From Prostheceraeus crozeri (taxonomy: Eukaryota > Platyhelminthes > Polycladida > Euryleptidae), in assembly GCA_907163375.1 (NCBI GenBank), contig CAJQUW010004768.1, positions 134,001 to 198,000 on the forward strand: DNA of 64,000 nt, in the 5' to 3' direction. Positions 10,611-22,300 of this stretch are shown in pieces. The translations under genes were made by a program, and so were the position numbers. Numbering within the stretch: the stretch's first letter is position 1; each line of letters starts with the position of its first letter. A model generated the notes under the pieces. That model made no database searches. It worked only from the letters and a program-made list of their open reading frames with translations, and was not told the DNA's origin.

Positions 10611-12410
10611 CAGGCATATTGACGTTTTCCCGTTAGATCGCCCACCCGCGTAACGAGTTCGTAACGAAGCTGGGTAGCGGCAAAACTTCGTGAAGCATGA
10701 AATGACTTCAGACGCATTCTGTGCTCACTAGGGCTACTTCCTTCGATAGCAGGTTGACACTGAAGTGCTTTTAGATCATTGTAAACAAAAAAAATTGGTC
10801 GGGCAGAGGTCGGAATTTTAATGGGATAACGGTGGTCGCCGGAAGATATATGTATTGAGTTCGGGCACCCGGCTATTGCTGTACACACGAAGCATTCCCG
10901 TCCACGTAAAATTTTCTGTTATTATTTGAATACCAACTGAAAATTTTGAGAAAATATACATTTCTCTCTAGAATTTGTACATTTTCAGGAATATGTTGCA
11001 AGCGGTAATTTGATTAGCCGTGGCTTGTACCTATTGTCGCTGCTAAATGATTGAAATGCTGTAATTAAATCAAGAATTACTATTACAAAATTTCCGCTGT
11101 TTTTCAGTCCTTTTACATCATGTCACAGATAAATGGCATCTCGCATTGTGGTCTCATCACAGAGGTGCGACAGACGCTTTGTAGAGCTGCAAAAGGATGC
11201 GGTTCATATGAATGGCTGGTGTTAATTCTTCGCATAATTTGTAGCCGAACCTAAAATTTTCCGCAATTCTGAATCATTGCCAATTTAGGCAATATAACCG
11301 CTGACCGAAGCACTTCTTGGCTAGGACACTCAATCTTATCAAGGAAATGCATTGGCTCGAGCTGGAATTGTATAATCATCTATGCGGAACAGTTACCTTC
11401 CACATTGTGGAAATCAATGCCTTCAACTAGAAATGATTTTTGTCGTGCTTGAGTAGTCAAAATCTGAGATATTATGCCACCATTATTTATTCTTTAGTGC
11501 CGGCAAATGTTTTCTCGATCAATTCCAAGCTCTAAAGTCGTGTGAAAATTGTCAAAATAGATTTCTTTCGTGTAATACAATTAAATCAGCTGTGACAGTT
11601 CGAATTCAATTATTATGGTCATTAAAAGAAAAGCAGATAAATAGTATAATTGAGAAAAGTGGCAATTTTTGACAGAAAATTGATGCTTTTTGATACAACG
11701 CAAAACATCTAAATAAGTGAAAACTCCGTGGATCTGTTTTGCTCTCATTAATCAAAAATTATTCAAAATTGTAATGTAATTTGTTACACGACTTTTCACT
11801 GCGTCATCTGCTTAAGTACGCTTGTTCGTTTCCTGGATTCTTCTAATTCTTTAGCCGCCGAGGTTGAATTCCCGTGGCGAGGTAGAATTTGATGATGAAT
11901 ATTGATGAACCTCTTCTCAATAGTCTTGCTCATAGAAATGGTACTTACTCTATGGTCATGCCTTTCTCTCTAACCCTCAGTTCAACAAAGTAATACCCAA
12001 AGATATGATTACCCATCTACAAAAATATAATGTTCTAGTGATGTAGGTGAATATACCTGCATCGTTGCATCTCAACACTGCCGAAGAATTGCCTAAATGC
12101 TAATTCATTCATGAGTGAGCTATCGAGTAAAAGCCTATATTATCAAACCAGAATAAAACTCTATCTGGTTATTTAAAATAATTTTGTTTAAACATATTCG
12201 GTTCCTCGCAGATACGAATTTAGGCAGGCCACCCGTCTGTCGAGAGCAAGCATGCAGAGCTGGAAAGCACGTATTCTTCGACCCTGAGATTTATTCCTGT
12301 ATCTTCATCAATTGTCCACTGTCACTTTCTCCTTGACGAATGTGAATGAATGCAAGGCATAACTGGATAGGAGATTTTTTCAATTCGGTGAGATTGAATG
12401 TCGTTGAAGT

Positions 12411-12751
12411 TAGCACAAACTTCAACACCAACTTTTTGAATAGGGTTTGTACAGAATAGGAATCCATGTGTAAAGGCACTTCTGATGACGCAGAGTTTGT
12501 ACAGACAAAATTTTTTCCAAAATTCGAACTCCTTCACCTTCAAAAATCAAATTTAAATTCAAAAAATTGGTGCAAGTATTGGTGCTACCTGGTTAGCACG
12601 TTTGTACAGCATTCCGATGGAAAAATTTAGATACAAGAGCAAAAAACTGAGTTTGTACACCAACTTCCAGCACTTTCCTAACACGAACAACCGGTAAAAA
12701 CCGCCAAAAACCGATTTTTTCAAAAAATGATAACATTTTCCAGAAAAGTTC
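12411..12751. repeat. Decayed edge of the 175-bp satellite
   Basis: About two degenerate monomers precede the regular array. Landmarks kept in diverged form are TTGGTGCTAC near 12579 (173 bp before the first canonical copy at 12752), TTTGTACA near 12446, 12601 and 12653, and AACCGGTAAAAACCG near 12689. Identity falls leftward, as is common at satellite edges where homogenisation is weak. Confidence 0.7.
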
Positions 12752-15700
12752 TTGGTGCTACATGGAAAATGAGTTTATACAGTGCTCCAACCGGTGGAAG
12801 AGTGTTCTACTAATCGAGTCTGAGTTTGAACACACACTTCTCCGACACTCCAGCACTCCTACGACCGGTGAATACCGGTTATTGTACAGTAACTACAAGA
12901 ATACTGCCCATTTATGAACAAATCAATTGGTGCTACATGGAAAATGAGTTTGTACAGTGCTCTAACCGGTGGAAGAGTGTTCTACTAATCGAGTCTGAGT
13001 TTGAACAGACACTTCTCCGACACTCCAGCACTCCTACGACCGGTAAATACCGGTTATTGTACAGTAACTACAAGAATAGTGCCCATTTATGAACAAATCA
13101 ATTGGTGCTACATGGAAAATGAGTTTGTACAGTGCTCTAACCGGTGGAAGAGTGTTCTACTAATCGAGTCTGAGTTTGAACACACACTTCTCCGACACTC
13201 CAGCACTCCTACGACCGGTAAATACCGGTTATTGTACAGTAACTACAAGAATAGTGCCCATTTATGAACAAATCAATTGGTGCTACATGGAAAATGAGTT
13301 TGTACAGTGCTCTAACCGGTGGAAGAGTGTTCTACTAATCGAGTCTAAGTTTGAACACACACTTTTCCGACACTCCAGCACTCCTACGACCGGTAAATAC
13401 CGGTTATTATACAGTAACTACAAGAATAGTGCCCATTTATGAACAAATCAATTGGTGCTACATGGAAAATGAGTTTGTACAGTGCTCTAACCGGTGGAAG
13501 AGTGTTCTACTAATCGAGTCTGAGTTTGAACACACACTTCTCCGACACTCCAGCACTCCTACGACCAGTAAATACCGGTTATTATACAGTGACTACAAGA
13601 ATAGTGCCCATTTATGAACAAATCAATTGGTGCTACATGGAAAATGAGTTTGTACAGTGTTCTAACCGGTGGAAGAGTGTTCTACTAATCGAGTCTGAGT
13701 TTGAACACACACTTCTCCGACACTCCAGCACTCCTACGACCGGTAAATACCGGTTATTATACAGTAACTACAAGAATAGTGCCCATTTATGAACAAATCA
13801 ATTGGTGCTACATGGAAAATGAGTTTGTACAGTGCTCTAACCGGTGGAAGAGTGTTCTACTAATCGAGTCTAAGTTTGAACACACACTTCTCCGACACTC
13901 CAGCACTCCTACGACCGGTAAATACCGGTTATTGTACAGTAACTACAAGAATACTGCCCATTTATGAACAAATCAATTGGTGCTACATGGAAAATGAGTT
14001 TGTACAGTGCTCTAACCGGTGGAAGAGTGTTCTACTAATCGAGTCTAAGTTTGAACACACACTTCTCCGACACTCCAGCACTCCTACGACCGGTAAATAC
14101 CGGTTATTATACAGTAACTACAAGAATAGTGCCCATTTATGAACAAATCAATTGGTGCTACATGGAAAATGAGTTTGTACAGTGCTCTAACCGGTGGAAG
14201 AGTGTTCTACTAATCGAGTCTGAGTTTGAACACACACTTCTCCGACACTCCAGCACTCCTACGACCAGTAAATACCGGTTATTATACATTGACTACAAGA
14301 ATAGTGCCCATTTATGAACAAATCAATTGGTGCTACATGGAAAATGAGTTTGTACAGTGCTCTAACCGGTGGAAGAGTGTTCTACTAATCGAGTCTAAGT
14401 TTGAACACACACTTCTCCGACACTCCAGCACTCCTACGACCGGTGAATACCGGTTATTGTACAGTAACTACAAGAATACTGCCCATTTATGAACAAATCA
14501 ATTGGTGCTACATGGAAAATGAGTTTGTACAGTGCTCTAACCGGTGGAAGAGTGTTCTACTAATCGAGTCTAAGTTTGAACACACACTTCTCCGACACTC
14601 CAACACTCCTACGACCGGTAAATACCGGTTATTGTACAGTAACTACAAGAATAGTGCCCATTTATGAACAAATCAATTGGTGCTACATGGAAAATGAGTT
14701 TGTACAGTTCTCTAACCGGTGGAAGAGTGTTCTACTAATCGAGTCTGAGTTTGAACACACACTTACCCGACACTCCAGCACTCCTACGACCAGTAAATAC
14801 CGGTTATTATGCAGTGACTACAAGAATACTGCCCATTTATGAACAAATCAATTGGTGCTACATGGAAAATGAGTTTGTACAGTGCTCTAACCGGTGGAAG
14901 AGTGTTCTACTAATCGAGTCTGAGTTTGAACACACACTTCTCCGACACTCCAGCACTCCTACGACCAGTAAATACCGGTTATTGTACAGTAACTACAAGA
15001 ATACTGCCCATTTATGAACAAATCAATTGGTGCTACATGGAAAATGAGTTTGTACAATGCTTTAACCGGTGGAAGAGTGTTCTACTAATCGAGTCTAAGT
15101 TTGAACACACACTTCTCCGACACTCCAGCACCCCTACGACCGGTAAATACCGGTTATTGTACAGTAACTACAAGAATAGTGCCCATTTATGAACAAATCA
15201 ATTTAGTGCTACATGGAAATGAGTTTGTACAGTGCTCTAACCGGTGGAAGAGTGTTCTACTAATCGAGTCTAAGTTTGAACACACACTTCTCCGACACTC
15301 CAGCACTCCTACGACCAGTAAATACCGGTTATTATACAGTGACTACAAGAATAGTGCCCAATTATGAAAAAATCAATTGGTGCTACATGGAAAATGAGTT
15401 TGTACAGTGCTCTAACCGGTGGAAGAGTGTTCTACTGATCGAGTCTGAGTTTGAACACACACTTTTCTGACACTCCAGCACTGCTACGACCGGTAAATAC
15501 CGGTTATTATACAGTGACTACAAGAATAGTGCCCATTTATGAACAAATCAATTAGTGCTACATGGAAAATGAGTTTGTACAGTGCTCTAACCGGTGGAAG
15601 AGTGTTCTACTAATCGAGTCTAAGTTTGAACACACACTTCTCCGACACTCCAGCACTCCTACGACCAGTAAATACCGGTTATTGTACAGTAACTACAAGA

Positions 15701-18676
15701 ATAGTGCCCATTTATGAACAAATCAATTGGTGCTACATGGAAAATGAGTTTGTACAGTGCTCTAACCGGTGGAAGAGTGTTCTACTAATCGAGTCTAAGT
15801 TTGAACACACACTTTTCCGACACTCCAGCACTCCTACGACCGGTAAATACCGGTTATTATACAGTAACTACAAGAATAGTGCCCATTTATGAACAAATCA
15901 ATTGGTGCTACATGGAAAATGAGTTTGTACAGTGCTCTAACCGGTGGAAGAGTGTTCTACTAATCGAGTCTGAGTTTGAACACACACTTCTCCGACACTC
16001 CAGCACTCCTACGACCAGTAAATACCGGTTATTATACAGTGACTACAAGAATAGTGCCCATTTATGAACAAATCAATTGGTGCTACATGGAAAATGAGTT
16101 TGTACAGTGTTCTAACCGGTGGAAGAGTGTTCTACTAATCGAGTCTGAGTTTGAACACACACTTCTCCGACACTCCAGCACTCCTACGACCGGTAAATAC
16201 CGGTTATTATACAGTAACTACAAGAATAGTGCCCATTTATGAACAAATCAATTGGTGCTACATGGAAAATGAGTTTGTACAGTGCTCTAACCGGTGGAAG
16301 AGTGTTCTACTAATCGAGTCTAAGTTTGAACACACACTTCTCCGACACTCCAGCACTCCTACGACCGGTAAATACCGGTTATTGTACAGTAACTACAAGA
16401 ATACTGCCCATTTATGAACAAATCAATTGGTGCTACATGGAAAATGAGTTTGTACAGTGCTCTAACCGGTGGAAGAGTGTTCTACTAATCGAGTCTAAGT
16501 TTGAACACACACTTCTCCGACACTCCAGCACTCCTACGACCGGTAAATACCGGTTATTATACAGTAACTACAAGAATAGTGCCCATTTATGAACAAATCA
16601 ATTGGTGCTACATGGAAAATGAGTTTGTACAGTGCTCTAACCGGTGGAAGAGTGTTCTACTAATCGAGTCTGAGTTTGAACACACACTTCTCCGACACTC
16701 CAGCACTCCTACGACCAGTAAATACCGGTTATTATACATTGACTACAAGAATAGTGCCCATTTATGAACAAATCAATTGGTGCTACATGGAAAATGAGTT
16801 TGTACAGTGCTCTAACCGGTGGAAGAGTGTTCTACTAATCGAGTCTAAGTTTGAACACACACTTCTCCGACACTCCAGCACTCCTACGACCGGTGAATAC
16901 CGGTTATTGTACAGTAACTACAAGAATACTGCCCATTTATGAACAAATCAATTGGTGCTACATGGAAAATGAGTTTGTACAGTGCTCTAACCGGTGGAAG
17001 AGTGTTCTACTAATCGAGTCTAAGTTTGAACACACACTTCTCCGACACTCCAACACTCCTACGACCGGTAAATACCGGTTATTGTACAGTAACTACAAGA
17101 ATAGTGCCCATTTATGAACAAATCAATTGGTGCTACATGGAAAATGAGTTTGTACAGTTCTCTAACCGGTGGAAGAGTGTTCTACTAATCGAGTCTGAGT
17201 TTGAACACACACTTACCCGACACTCCAGCACTCCTACGACCAGTAAATACCGGTTATTATGCAGTGACTACAAGAATACTGCCCATTTATGAACAAATCA
17301 ATTGGTGCTACATGGAAAATGAGTTTGTACAGTGCTCTAACCGGTGGAAGAGTGTTCTACTAATCGAGTCTGAGTTTGAACACACACTTCTCCGACACTC
17401 CAGCACTCCTACGACCAGTAAATACCGGTTATTGTACAGTAACTACAAGAATACTGCCCATTTATGAACAAATCAATTGGTGCTACATGGAAAATGAGTT
17501 TGTACAATGCTTTAACCGGTGGAAGAGTGTTCTACTAATCGAGTCTAAGTTTGAACACACACTTCTCCGACACTCCAGCACCCCTACGACCGGTAAATAC
17601 CGGTTATTGTACAGTAACTACAAGAATAGTGCCCATTTATGAACAAATCAATTTAGTGCTACATGGAAATGAGTTTGTACAGTGCTCTAACCGGTGGAAG
17701 AGTGTTCTACTAATCGAGTCTAAGTTTGAACACACACTTCTCCGACACTCCAGCACTCCTACGACCAGTAAATACCGGTTATTATACAGTGACTACAAGA
17801 ATAGTGCCCAATTATGAAAAAATCAATTGGTGCTACATGGAAAATGAGTTTGTACAGTGCTCTAACCGGTGGAAGAGTGTTCTACTGATCGAGTCTGAGT
17901 TTGAACACACACTTTTCTGACACTCCAGCACTGCTACGACCGGTAAATACCGGTTATTATACAGTGACTACAAGAATAGTGCCCATTTATGAACAAATCA
18001 ATTAGTGCTACATGGAAAATGAGTTTGTACAGTGCTCTAACCGGTGGAAGAGTGTTCTACTAATCGAGTCTAAGTTTGAACACACACTTCTCCGACACTC
18101 CAGCACTCCTACGACCAGTAAATACCGGTTATTGTACAGTAACTACAAGAATAGTGCCCATTTATGAACAAATCAATTGGTGCTACATGGAAAATGAGTT
18201 TGTACAGTGCTCTAACCGGTGGAAGAGTGTTCTACTAATCGAGTCTAAGTTTGAACACACACTTTTCCGACACTCCAGCACTCCTACGACCGGTAAATAC
18301 CGGTTATTGTACAGTAACTACAAGAATAGTGCCCATTTATGAACAAATCAATTGGTGCTACATGGAAATGAGTTTGTACAGTGCTCTAACCGGTGGAAGA
18401 GTGTTCTACTAATCGAGTCTAAGTTTGAACACACACTTCTCCGACACTCCAGCACTCCTACGACCGGTAAATACCGGTTATTGTACAGTAACTACAAGAA
18501 TAGTGCCCATTTATGAACAAATCAATTGGTGCTACATGGAAAATGAGTTTGTACAGTGCTCTAACCGGTGGAAGAGTGTTCTACTAATCGAGTCTGAGTT
18601 TGAACACACACTTCTCCGACACTCCAGCACTGCTACAACCGGTAAATATCGCTTATTATACAGTAACTACAAGAAT
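12752..18676. repeat. 175-bp satellite array, about 34 monomers
   Basis: The phrase TTGGTGCTACATGG starts a new unit every 175 bp from 12752 to 18526, with few one-base length changes (one-base losses around 18366; a compensated shift near 15204). Monomers differ by only a few substitutions. Each contains paired TAACCGGT and ACCGGTTA boxes, inner GTGTTC and GAACAC boxes, and two TTGTACAGT boxes about 106 bp apart. The unit length is close to nucleosomal repeat length, as in many centromeric or pericentromeric satellites; that role is not shown here. The last unit decays at about 18650-18676. An 88-codon open frame recurs in each unit but is not in phase between units. Confidence 0.97.
13218..18308. 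repeat. 14-monomer higher-order repeat, two full copies plus a partial third
   Basis: The block 13218-15667 reappears at 15668-18117 with a period of exactly 2450 bp (14 x 175). Rare variants recur at the same places: AGTGTTCTAACC at about 13657 and 16107, TATACATTGAC at about 14284 and 16734, TTACCCGAC at about 14763 and 17213, and the CAATTTAGTGC shift at about 15199 and 17649. A partial third copy runs to about 18308, where the next mismatch appears. No difference was noted between the two copies in the sections compared, so the duplication is recent or an assembly artefact. Confidence 0.9.
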
Positions 18677-20250
18677 GCGATGGTTTTGTTTCAAAATTCA
18701 ATTTTCGGTTGAATCCCTAACTTCCACCAGTGAAACGACAGTTAAAACAATATTTTGTTTCAAGAAATGTTATTGTCCATTAAAATATGAAATCTGCTGC
18801 ATATCTGCTGAATGGTGCACAAAACTCTGGAAAAAGGCCGAGTACGTCCTAAATGTCACGGGTGGATAGCTTGATGTAGGCGGTACTCCGAAAATCAATA
18901 GCTGCACCAAATTCAAATGCTGATATGGGAGAAGGACGGCAGATGAATATCGAGTTCTCAATTTTTACGTACTCTATTACAGTAGGAAGCACATCATAGA
19001 AAGGTCATATAGGATAAAAATGACTTGCGACATTTATGCAATGAAGGCCGAATATCTTAGATGCGATAATGATCGGAGAGTCCGAAACGCATATAGAAAA
19101 ACAACTACGAGGTATAGAAAAGAGGAACATCGCTGAAAATGCCTGTACTAAGTTGTGTCAACAAATTGTAGTCATAACAATTACAAATGCACTTAAAAAT
19201 CACGGCGAAAAACAACAATCGTGATAATAAGTGTTGCTTGTAATTCATCACTAATATCTGGAAAACAATCGAAGGTATAATAAATGTAACAACTTCATAT
19301 ACTTGCCCATAGTCTAGCTGATAGGACGAAGCAATGGAATCCGTAGAATACAACGGGGAAAGGTTTGTCTGCATATGTGAAATAAGGTATTAGTAAAATC
19401 CGGAAAACAGTCAAGGGTATAAAAGTAAGAATTGTACAGGCTTGCGTATAGCCTGAATTTACCAAAAACAACGATAAAGTTTTTAAAATACAAAAGGAAA
19501 TGGTCAGGATAAGATCAATTACAACAAATTTCATGAATGCTCATGACAAGCGGAATAAAGTAGAGGTCAAAATATTCCAATTTCGTGTTCACACTCAAAA
19601 AATGTTGAAGACTTATCGATCAAACATGAGAGCAAGGGAGTCATAATCGTAGTTGTTGAACAGATGCTCTCTGTGATCATTCACGCATGTTGAGATACAC
19701 TGCATGCTCACTAAGTTGACAGTTTGAATAATTTCAAATGAAAGAATGTTATCACCAGATGTCATAACGAGTGGTGTAGAAGGCAACCTACTGATTTTCA
19801 AGTTATGTCGTACAACCCGAAGTATAGCTTCTTCAAATGAAATATGCGTTACATTGCAATAACCGCAATGTAGGTTATAAACCTTGTATGTAGGTTCAAC
19901 CAAACTGATAGAAATATGAACTTGATTTTCTGAACCTTAACTGATGATGTTAATCACCGGATGCATCAAAAATTGTATCACAGTCAGGCAGGCTAGCTAG
20001 GCTCTCAGTTCAGTAGCCATAAAATGTTGACATGTAAAACTTACGAACTGTATTCATTGCTAATCTCATTTTTGTTGATTTGTTCATCGTCAAATATTTG
20101 AACAATTCGATCTTCTCATGTGCTAATACTAATTAAATGATGCTGCATAAATGAGCGCAAACCCAGCAAGCTTGCATATTACTTCATTTTCCTATGTGAA
20201 AGTTTATAAGAAGTTTACTGGACGGTTTCCCGTCTGATGAGCATGTGTAG
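18677..20250. other. Unassigned DNA with weak minus-strand open frames
   Basis: Minus-strand open stretches of 79-96 codons occur at 19105-19374, 19295-19534 and 19613-19903. The first two are hydrophobic and overlap; the third reads NLHCGYCNVTHISFEEA and has a more protein-like composition, but it starts at a non-ATG codon and matches no family I know. They could be relics of a gene or element. No splice structure, start or domain supports a functional call. Confidence 0.3.
19251..19460. repeat. Diverged direct duplication of about 70 bp
   Basis: The segments 19251-19320 and 19391-19460 share, in order, a CTGGAAAACA/CCGGAAAACA word, AAGGTATAA/AGGGTATAA, and a CTTGC...ATAG word. Overall identity is about two thirds by eye. 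The two overlapping hydrophobic minus-strand frames arise from these copies. Confidence 0.5.
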
Positions 20251-21203
20251 TGCTTTGACGAGGATTGGTTCACTGTTGCCAATTTAACTAATCCTCCTGT
20301 TTGCCAGACTCAGGATGTTTCTCACAATTGTGTTAGTTCCAATGTTAAGGAAATTTCTCCCAGTTCAGACAGTCCTCCATTGCTTTCGAAATTTCAAGAA
20401 TTGGAGAAAGCATTTTCGACTCTGACATTGAAGCTGGAATCCATGATAGCCATGATCTCTACTTCCCTCCACGAGAATACAGCTGATAAATCTCCCAGCA
20501 TTCCTTGGCCTGCTCTTCTTCCCCCCGCTTCTTCCTCCCAGTTTTACTCCGGTAATTTTCCTCCTCTCTCCTCAATAGATGTCCCTGTTGATCGCTCACC
20601 TGGTGCTTTTCAAGGTCCAGCTCTATCGAATCATGTATCGAATCCCACTCCGCCTATCTCAACTTCCCGGATGCCTGTCTTTCCCGTGAGACAGACCGGT
20701 TCGATCCCGTCCGTCCCTCCAGACTCTGGAATCTACATGCCAAATGAGCTCATCCTGACAAATTTTCCTGATGATAAGGAACTGTCTTTCGGTATATCTT
20801 CAATCATTCAGTCTATTAGAAACAGTTATCCGTCTTCGTCATGTCCTGAACCAACTGATGTTATCCGTATTGGCAAGCCGAAAGTCAATTCTCATAGGCT
20901 GGTCAGGCTGATTTTTAAATCTGCTTTCCACGCGAAGCTTTTCAAATCAGCTTGGCTTCCGCTTCTCCCCTTTTTTGTGATTCAAGCCAGGTTCGCATTC
21001 GATCAAGCCTTTCGCCTTCAGGACAAGTTCTCCGTCGGCACTGCTTCGAACTGAATAAACAAGCTTCCAAGAGCGACAATGGCTCTTCTTGTGAGAGTTT
21101 TAGTCTACGGGACTCCGGAGTTATTTGGCGCTTCGTTCGCAGAGATGATGGTAGCTGGCAAAGAGACTCCTCTTGGTTTGATCTTACTTATTCAAAAAAC
21201 TGA
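20251..21203 (+). pseudogene. LINE ORF1 remnant
   Basis: The frame is open from 20251 to 21054. It begins DEDWFTVANLTNPP, passes a predicted coiled-coil stretch (FQELEKAFSTLTLKLESM), a Pro/Ser-rich linker, then a compact domain with ELILTNFPDDKELSF, DVIRIGKPK and RLVRLIFKS. The last pieces resemble the RRM-type nucleic-acid-binding domain of LINE ORF1 proteins. Near 20990-21050 the likely reading shifts by one frame and continues to 21203 (LNKQASKSDNGSS...). No upstream ATG exists, so the N-terminus is lost. Its role would be RNA binding and chaperoning in the retrotransposon particle. Confidence 0.65.
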
Positions 21204-21530
21204 AGAGCTCTAACCTTGCACTTAAGTTTCTTAACTTGAATGCTCGTAGCATTGTCAACAAGCTTCACATTTTCCATACCTATGTCTCTGACCTCCAACC
21301 AGATATTATCTCTGTCACTGAAAATTGGGCAAATAAAAATTTTGATGATGCTTTATTTCAAATTTCAGGCTTTAAATTATTCAGATTTGATCGTCGCAGT
21401 GGTAGTCGCGGTGGTGGTGTTTGCCTTTACATTGAGGACTCACTTCAGTCTTGTGCTTTGGATGTCGCGAACAGCTCGAACTTCAGTGATTGTGAATCGG
21501 AAGTAGCCGATGCTGTTATTATTATTTTAT
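21190..21530 (+). pseudogene. LINE ORF2, endonuclease N-terminal fragment
   Basis: LKFLNLNARSIVNKLHIFH contains the asparagine landmark of AP-type endonucleases. DIISVTENW supplies the expected catalytic glutamate, and FRFDRRSGSRGGGVCLYI is the standard following block. Only about 105 residues of the endonuclease remain; the rest of ORF2, including reverse transcriptase, is missing. The domain nicks target DNA in family members; this copy cannot be active. The open frame carries on to 21628 but its tail belongs to the adjoining GIY-YIG fragment read out of frame. Confidence 0.8.
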
Positions 21531-21555
21531 TTCCCAAATTTTCGCCAATTGGAGT

Positions 21556-21765
21556 ACCATCAGACTACTGCATACCAGAATTAAAGAGCACGTTACTCAA
21601 AAAGCATCATCAGTACATAAACATTTGAAATTATGCAACAATAACCACATAACAACAGAAGTAATAACACAAGAACACGACAATACTAACATCAGACTAC
21701 GTGAAGCAGTGTGGATCAACAAGCTACAACCGAAAATTAACTCGAGAGAAGAACGTGAACAATAT
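21556..21765 (+). mobile_element. GIY-YIG endonuclease fragment, probably Penelope-like element
   Basis: In the frame starting at 21556 the translation reads TIRLLHTRIKEHVTQ, then SSVHKHLKLC, then NIRLREAVWINKLQPKINSR and EE. This order (R..H/E..H, a helix with the conserved glutamate, then P-x-I-N-S-R-E-E) is the C-terminal half of GIY-YIG domains attached to Penelope-like retroelements. The GIY and YIG strands themselves are absent, so it is truncated at its 5' side, exactly where the LINE stops. A GIY-YIG gene captured by a Polinton is the alternative, because fossil B begins right after it. Confidence 0.65.
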
Positions 21766-21790
21766 AAACATTTTCTTTTTATATGAATTA

Positions 21791-22300
21791 TTAGATAACA
21801 TTCTCTACACTTATGCCTCCATGAGTAATTTTTGCATCTATGACATCTATGTAATTATTACATCTATGCACTTTACGAGCTTCTTTTCCATCGGGAAACA
21901 AATTTTGTGTGATATAGATGATAAAGCACCTTTTATGATGTGCTGCGCGAGTGAACATATCTGTAACATCTTTTGAGTTCTTACTTCCTTTTAATAGATC
22001 ATCCAATACAACAACATCATTAGACTGAAGTTTATCCACTGCAATAATTCCTTCATGTCGAATAAAGTTGCGACTTTGCAATTCCTGAAACAGCGACGGT
22101 TGATAAATACCATAACACCAAATCACTCGATTGATAGGTTCCTTAAACAACTCCCTTCTTTTATCCAATAAATTCAGCGTGAAAACAGTTTTACCTGCAT
22201 GAGATGGACCTGATACAGTCAGAACTTTATCGCATTGAAGTCTGAAATCCATTTTAATACTTTGAGATTCAACATTTGCATAATTAACGCTTAGAGCCAA
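21791..22300 (-). CDS. Fossil B: FtsK/HerA-type DNA-packaging ATPase-like
   Basis: The 169-residue reading looks whole as it stands. Residues about 32-39 are GPSHAGKT, a Walker A loop after beta-strand VLTVS, and DVVVLDDLL at about 95-103 is a Walker B strand. FIIYITQNLFPDG supplies the following strand and a sensor-like Gln/Asn. The RVIWCYG segment between them is characteristic of the small ATPases in Polinton-like and adintovirus elements, which pump DNA into capsids. At about 170 residues it is slightly short for the family, usually 200-250. Its start overlaps the end of the upstream pX-like gene by about 17 bp. Classified here as a fossil part; expression is not implied. Confidence 0.75.
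   Translation of the reverse strand: MALSVNYANVESQSIKMDFRLQCDKVLTVSGPSHAGKTVFTLNLLDKRRELFKEPINRVIWCYGIYQPSLFQELQSRNFIRHEGIIAVDKLQSNDVVVLDDLLKGSKNSKDVTDMFTRAAHHKRCFIIYITQNLFPDGKEARKVHRCNNYIDVIDAKITHGGISVENVI

Larger units (their letters stand above)
8884..12410. other. Mostly single-copy DNA, no gene recognised
   Basis: Open frames here are short, lack domain signatures and often begin at non-ATG codons. Local features are a 22-bp doublet near 9250-9300 (ACAATCTTCTRATA-like), an inverted repeat at 9455-9533, an ACATGT-rich tract near 10057-10074 and two clean palindromes listed separately. Host exons could be hidden, but no convincing exon with flanking splice sites was seen. Confidence 0.45.
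20251..21530 (+). mobile_element. Truncated non-LTR retrotransposon (LINE), CR1/Jockey-like
   Basis: An ORF1-like reading is followed by the beginning of an ORF2 apurinic-type endonuclease, in the usual LINE order and orientation. The reverse transcriptase is absent: the match ends near 21530, where a different element begins. The 5' end is also missing, because the ORF1 frame is entered without an ATG just after a stop at 20248-20250. The exact clade (CR1, L2 or Jockey group) is uncertain. Confidence 0.75.

Noticed and set aside
10574-10888. Minus-strand 104-codon open frame
   Set aside because: Composition is not protein-like, no family was recognised, and it spans the palindrome at 10591-10610.
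13102-13276. CENP-B box in the 175-bp monomer
   Set aside because: No stretch matches the TTCG....A..CGGG core; the ACCGGT boxes are a different motif.
12826-18869. Repeated 88-codon plus-strand open frames
   Set aside because: They arise once per 175-bp unit. Because 175 is not a multiple of three, successive frames overlap out of phase and each ends inside the next unit, so they are by-products of the satellite.
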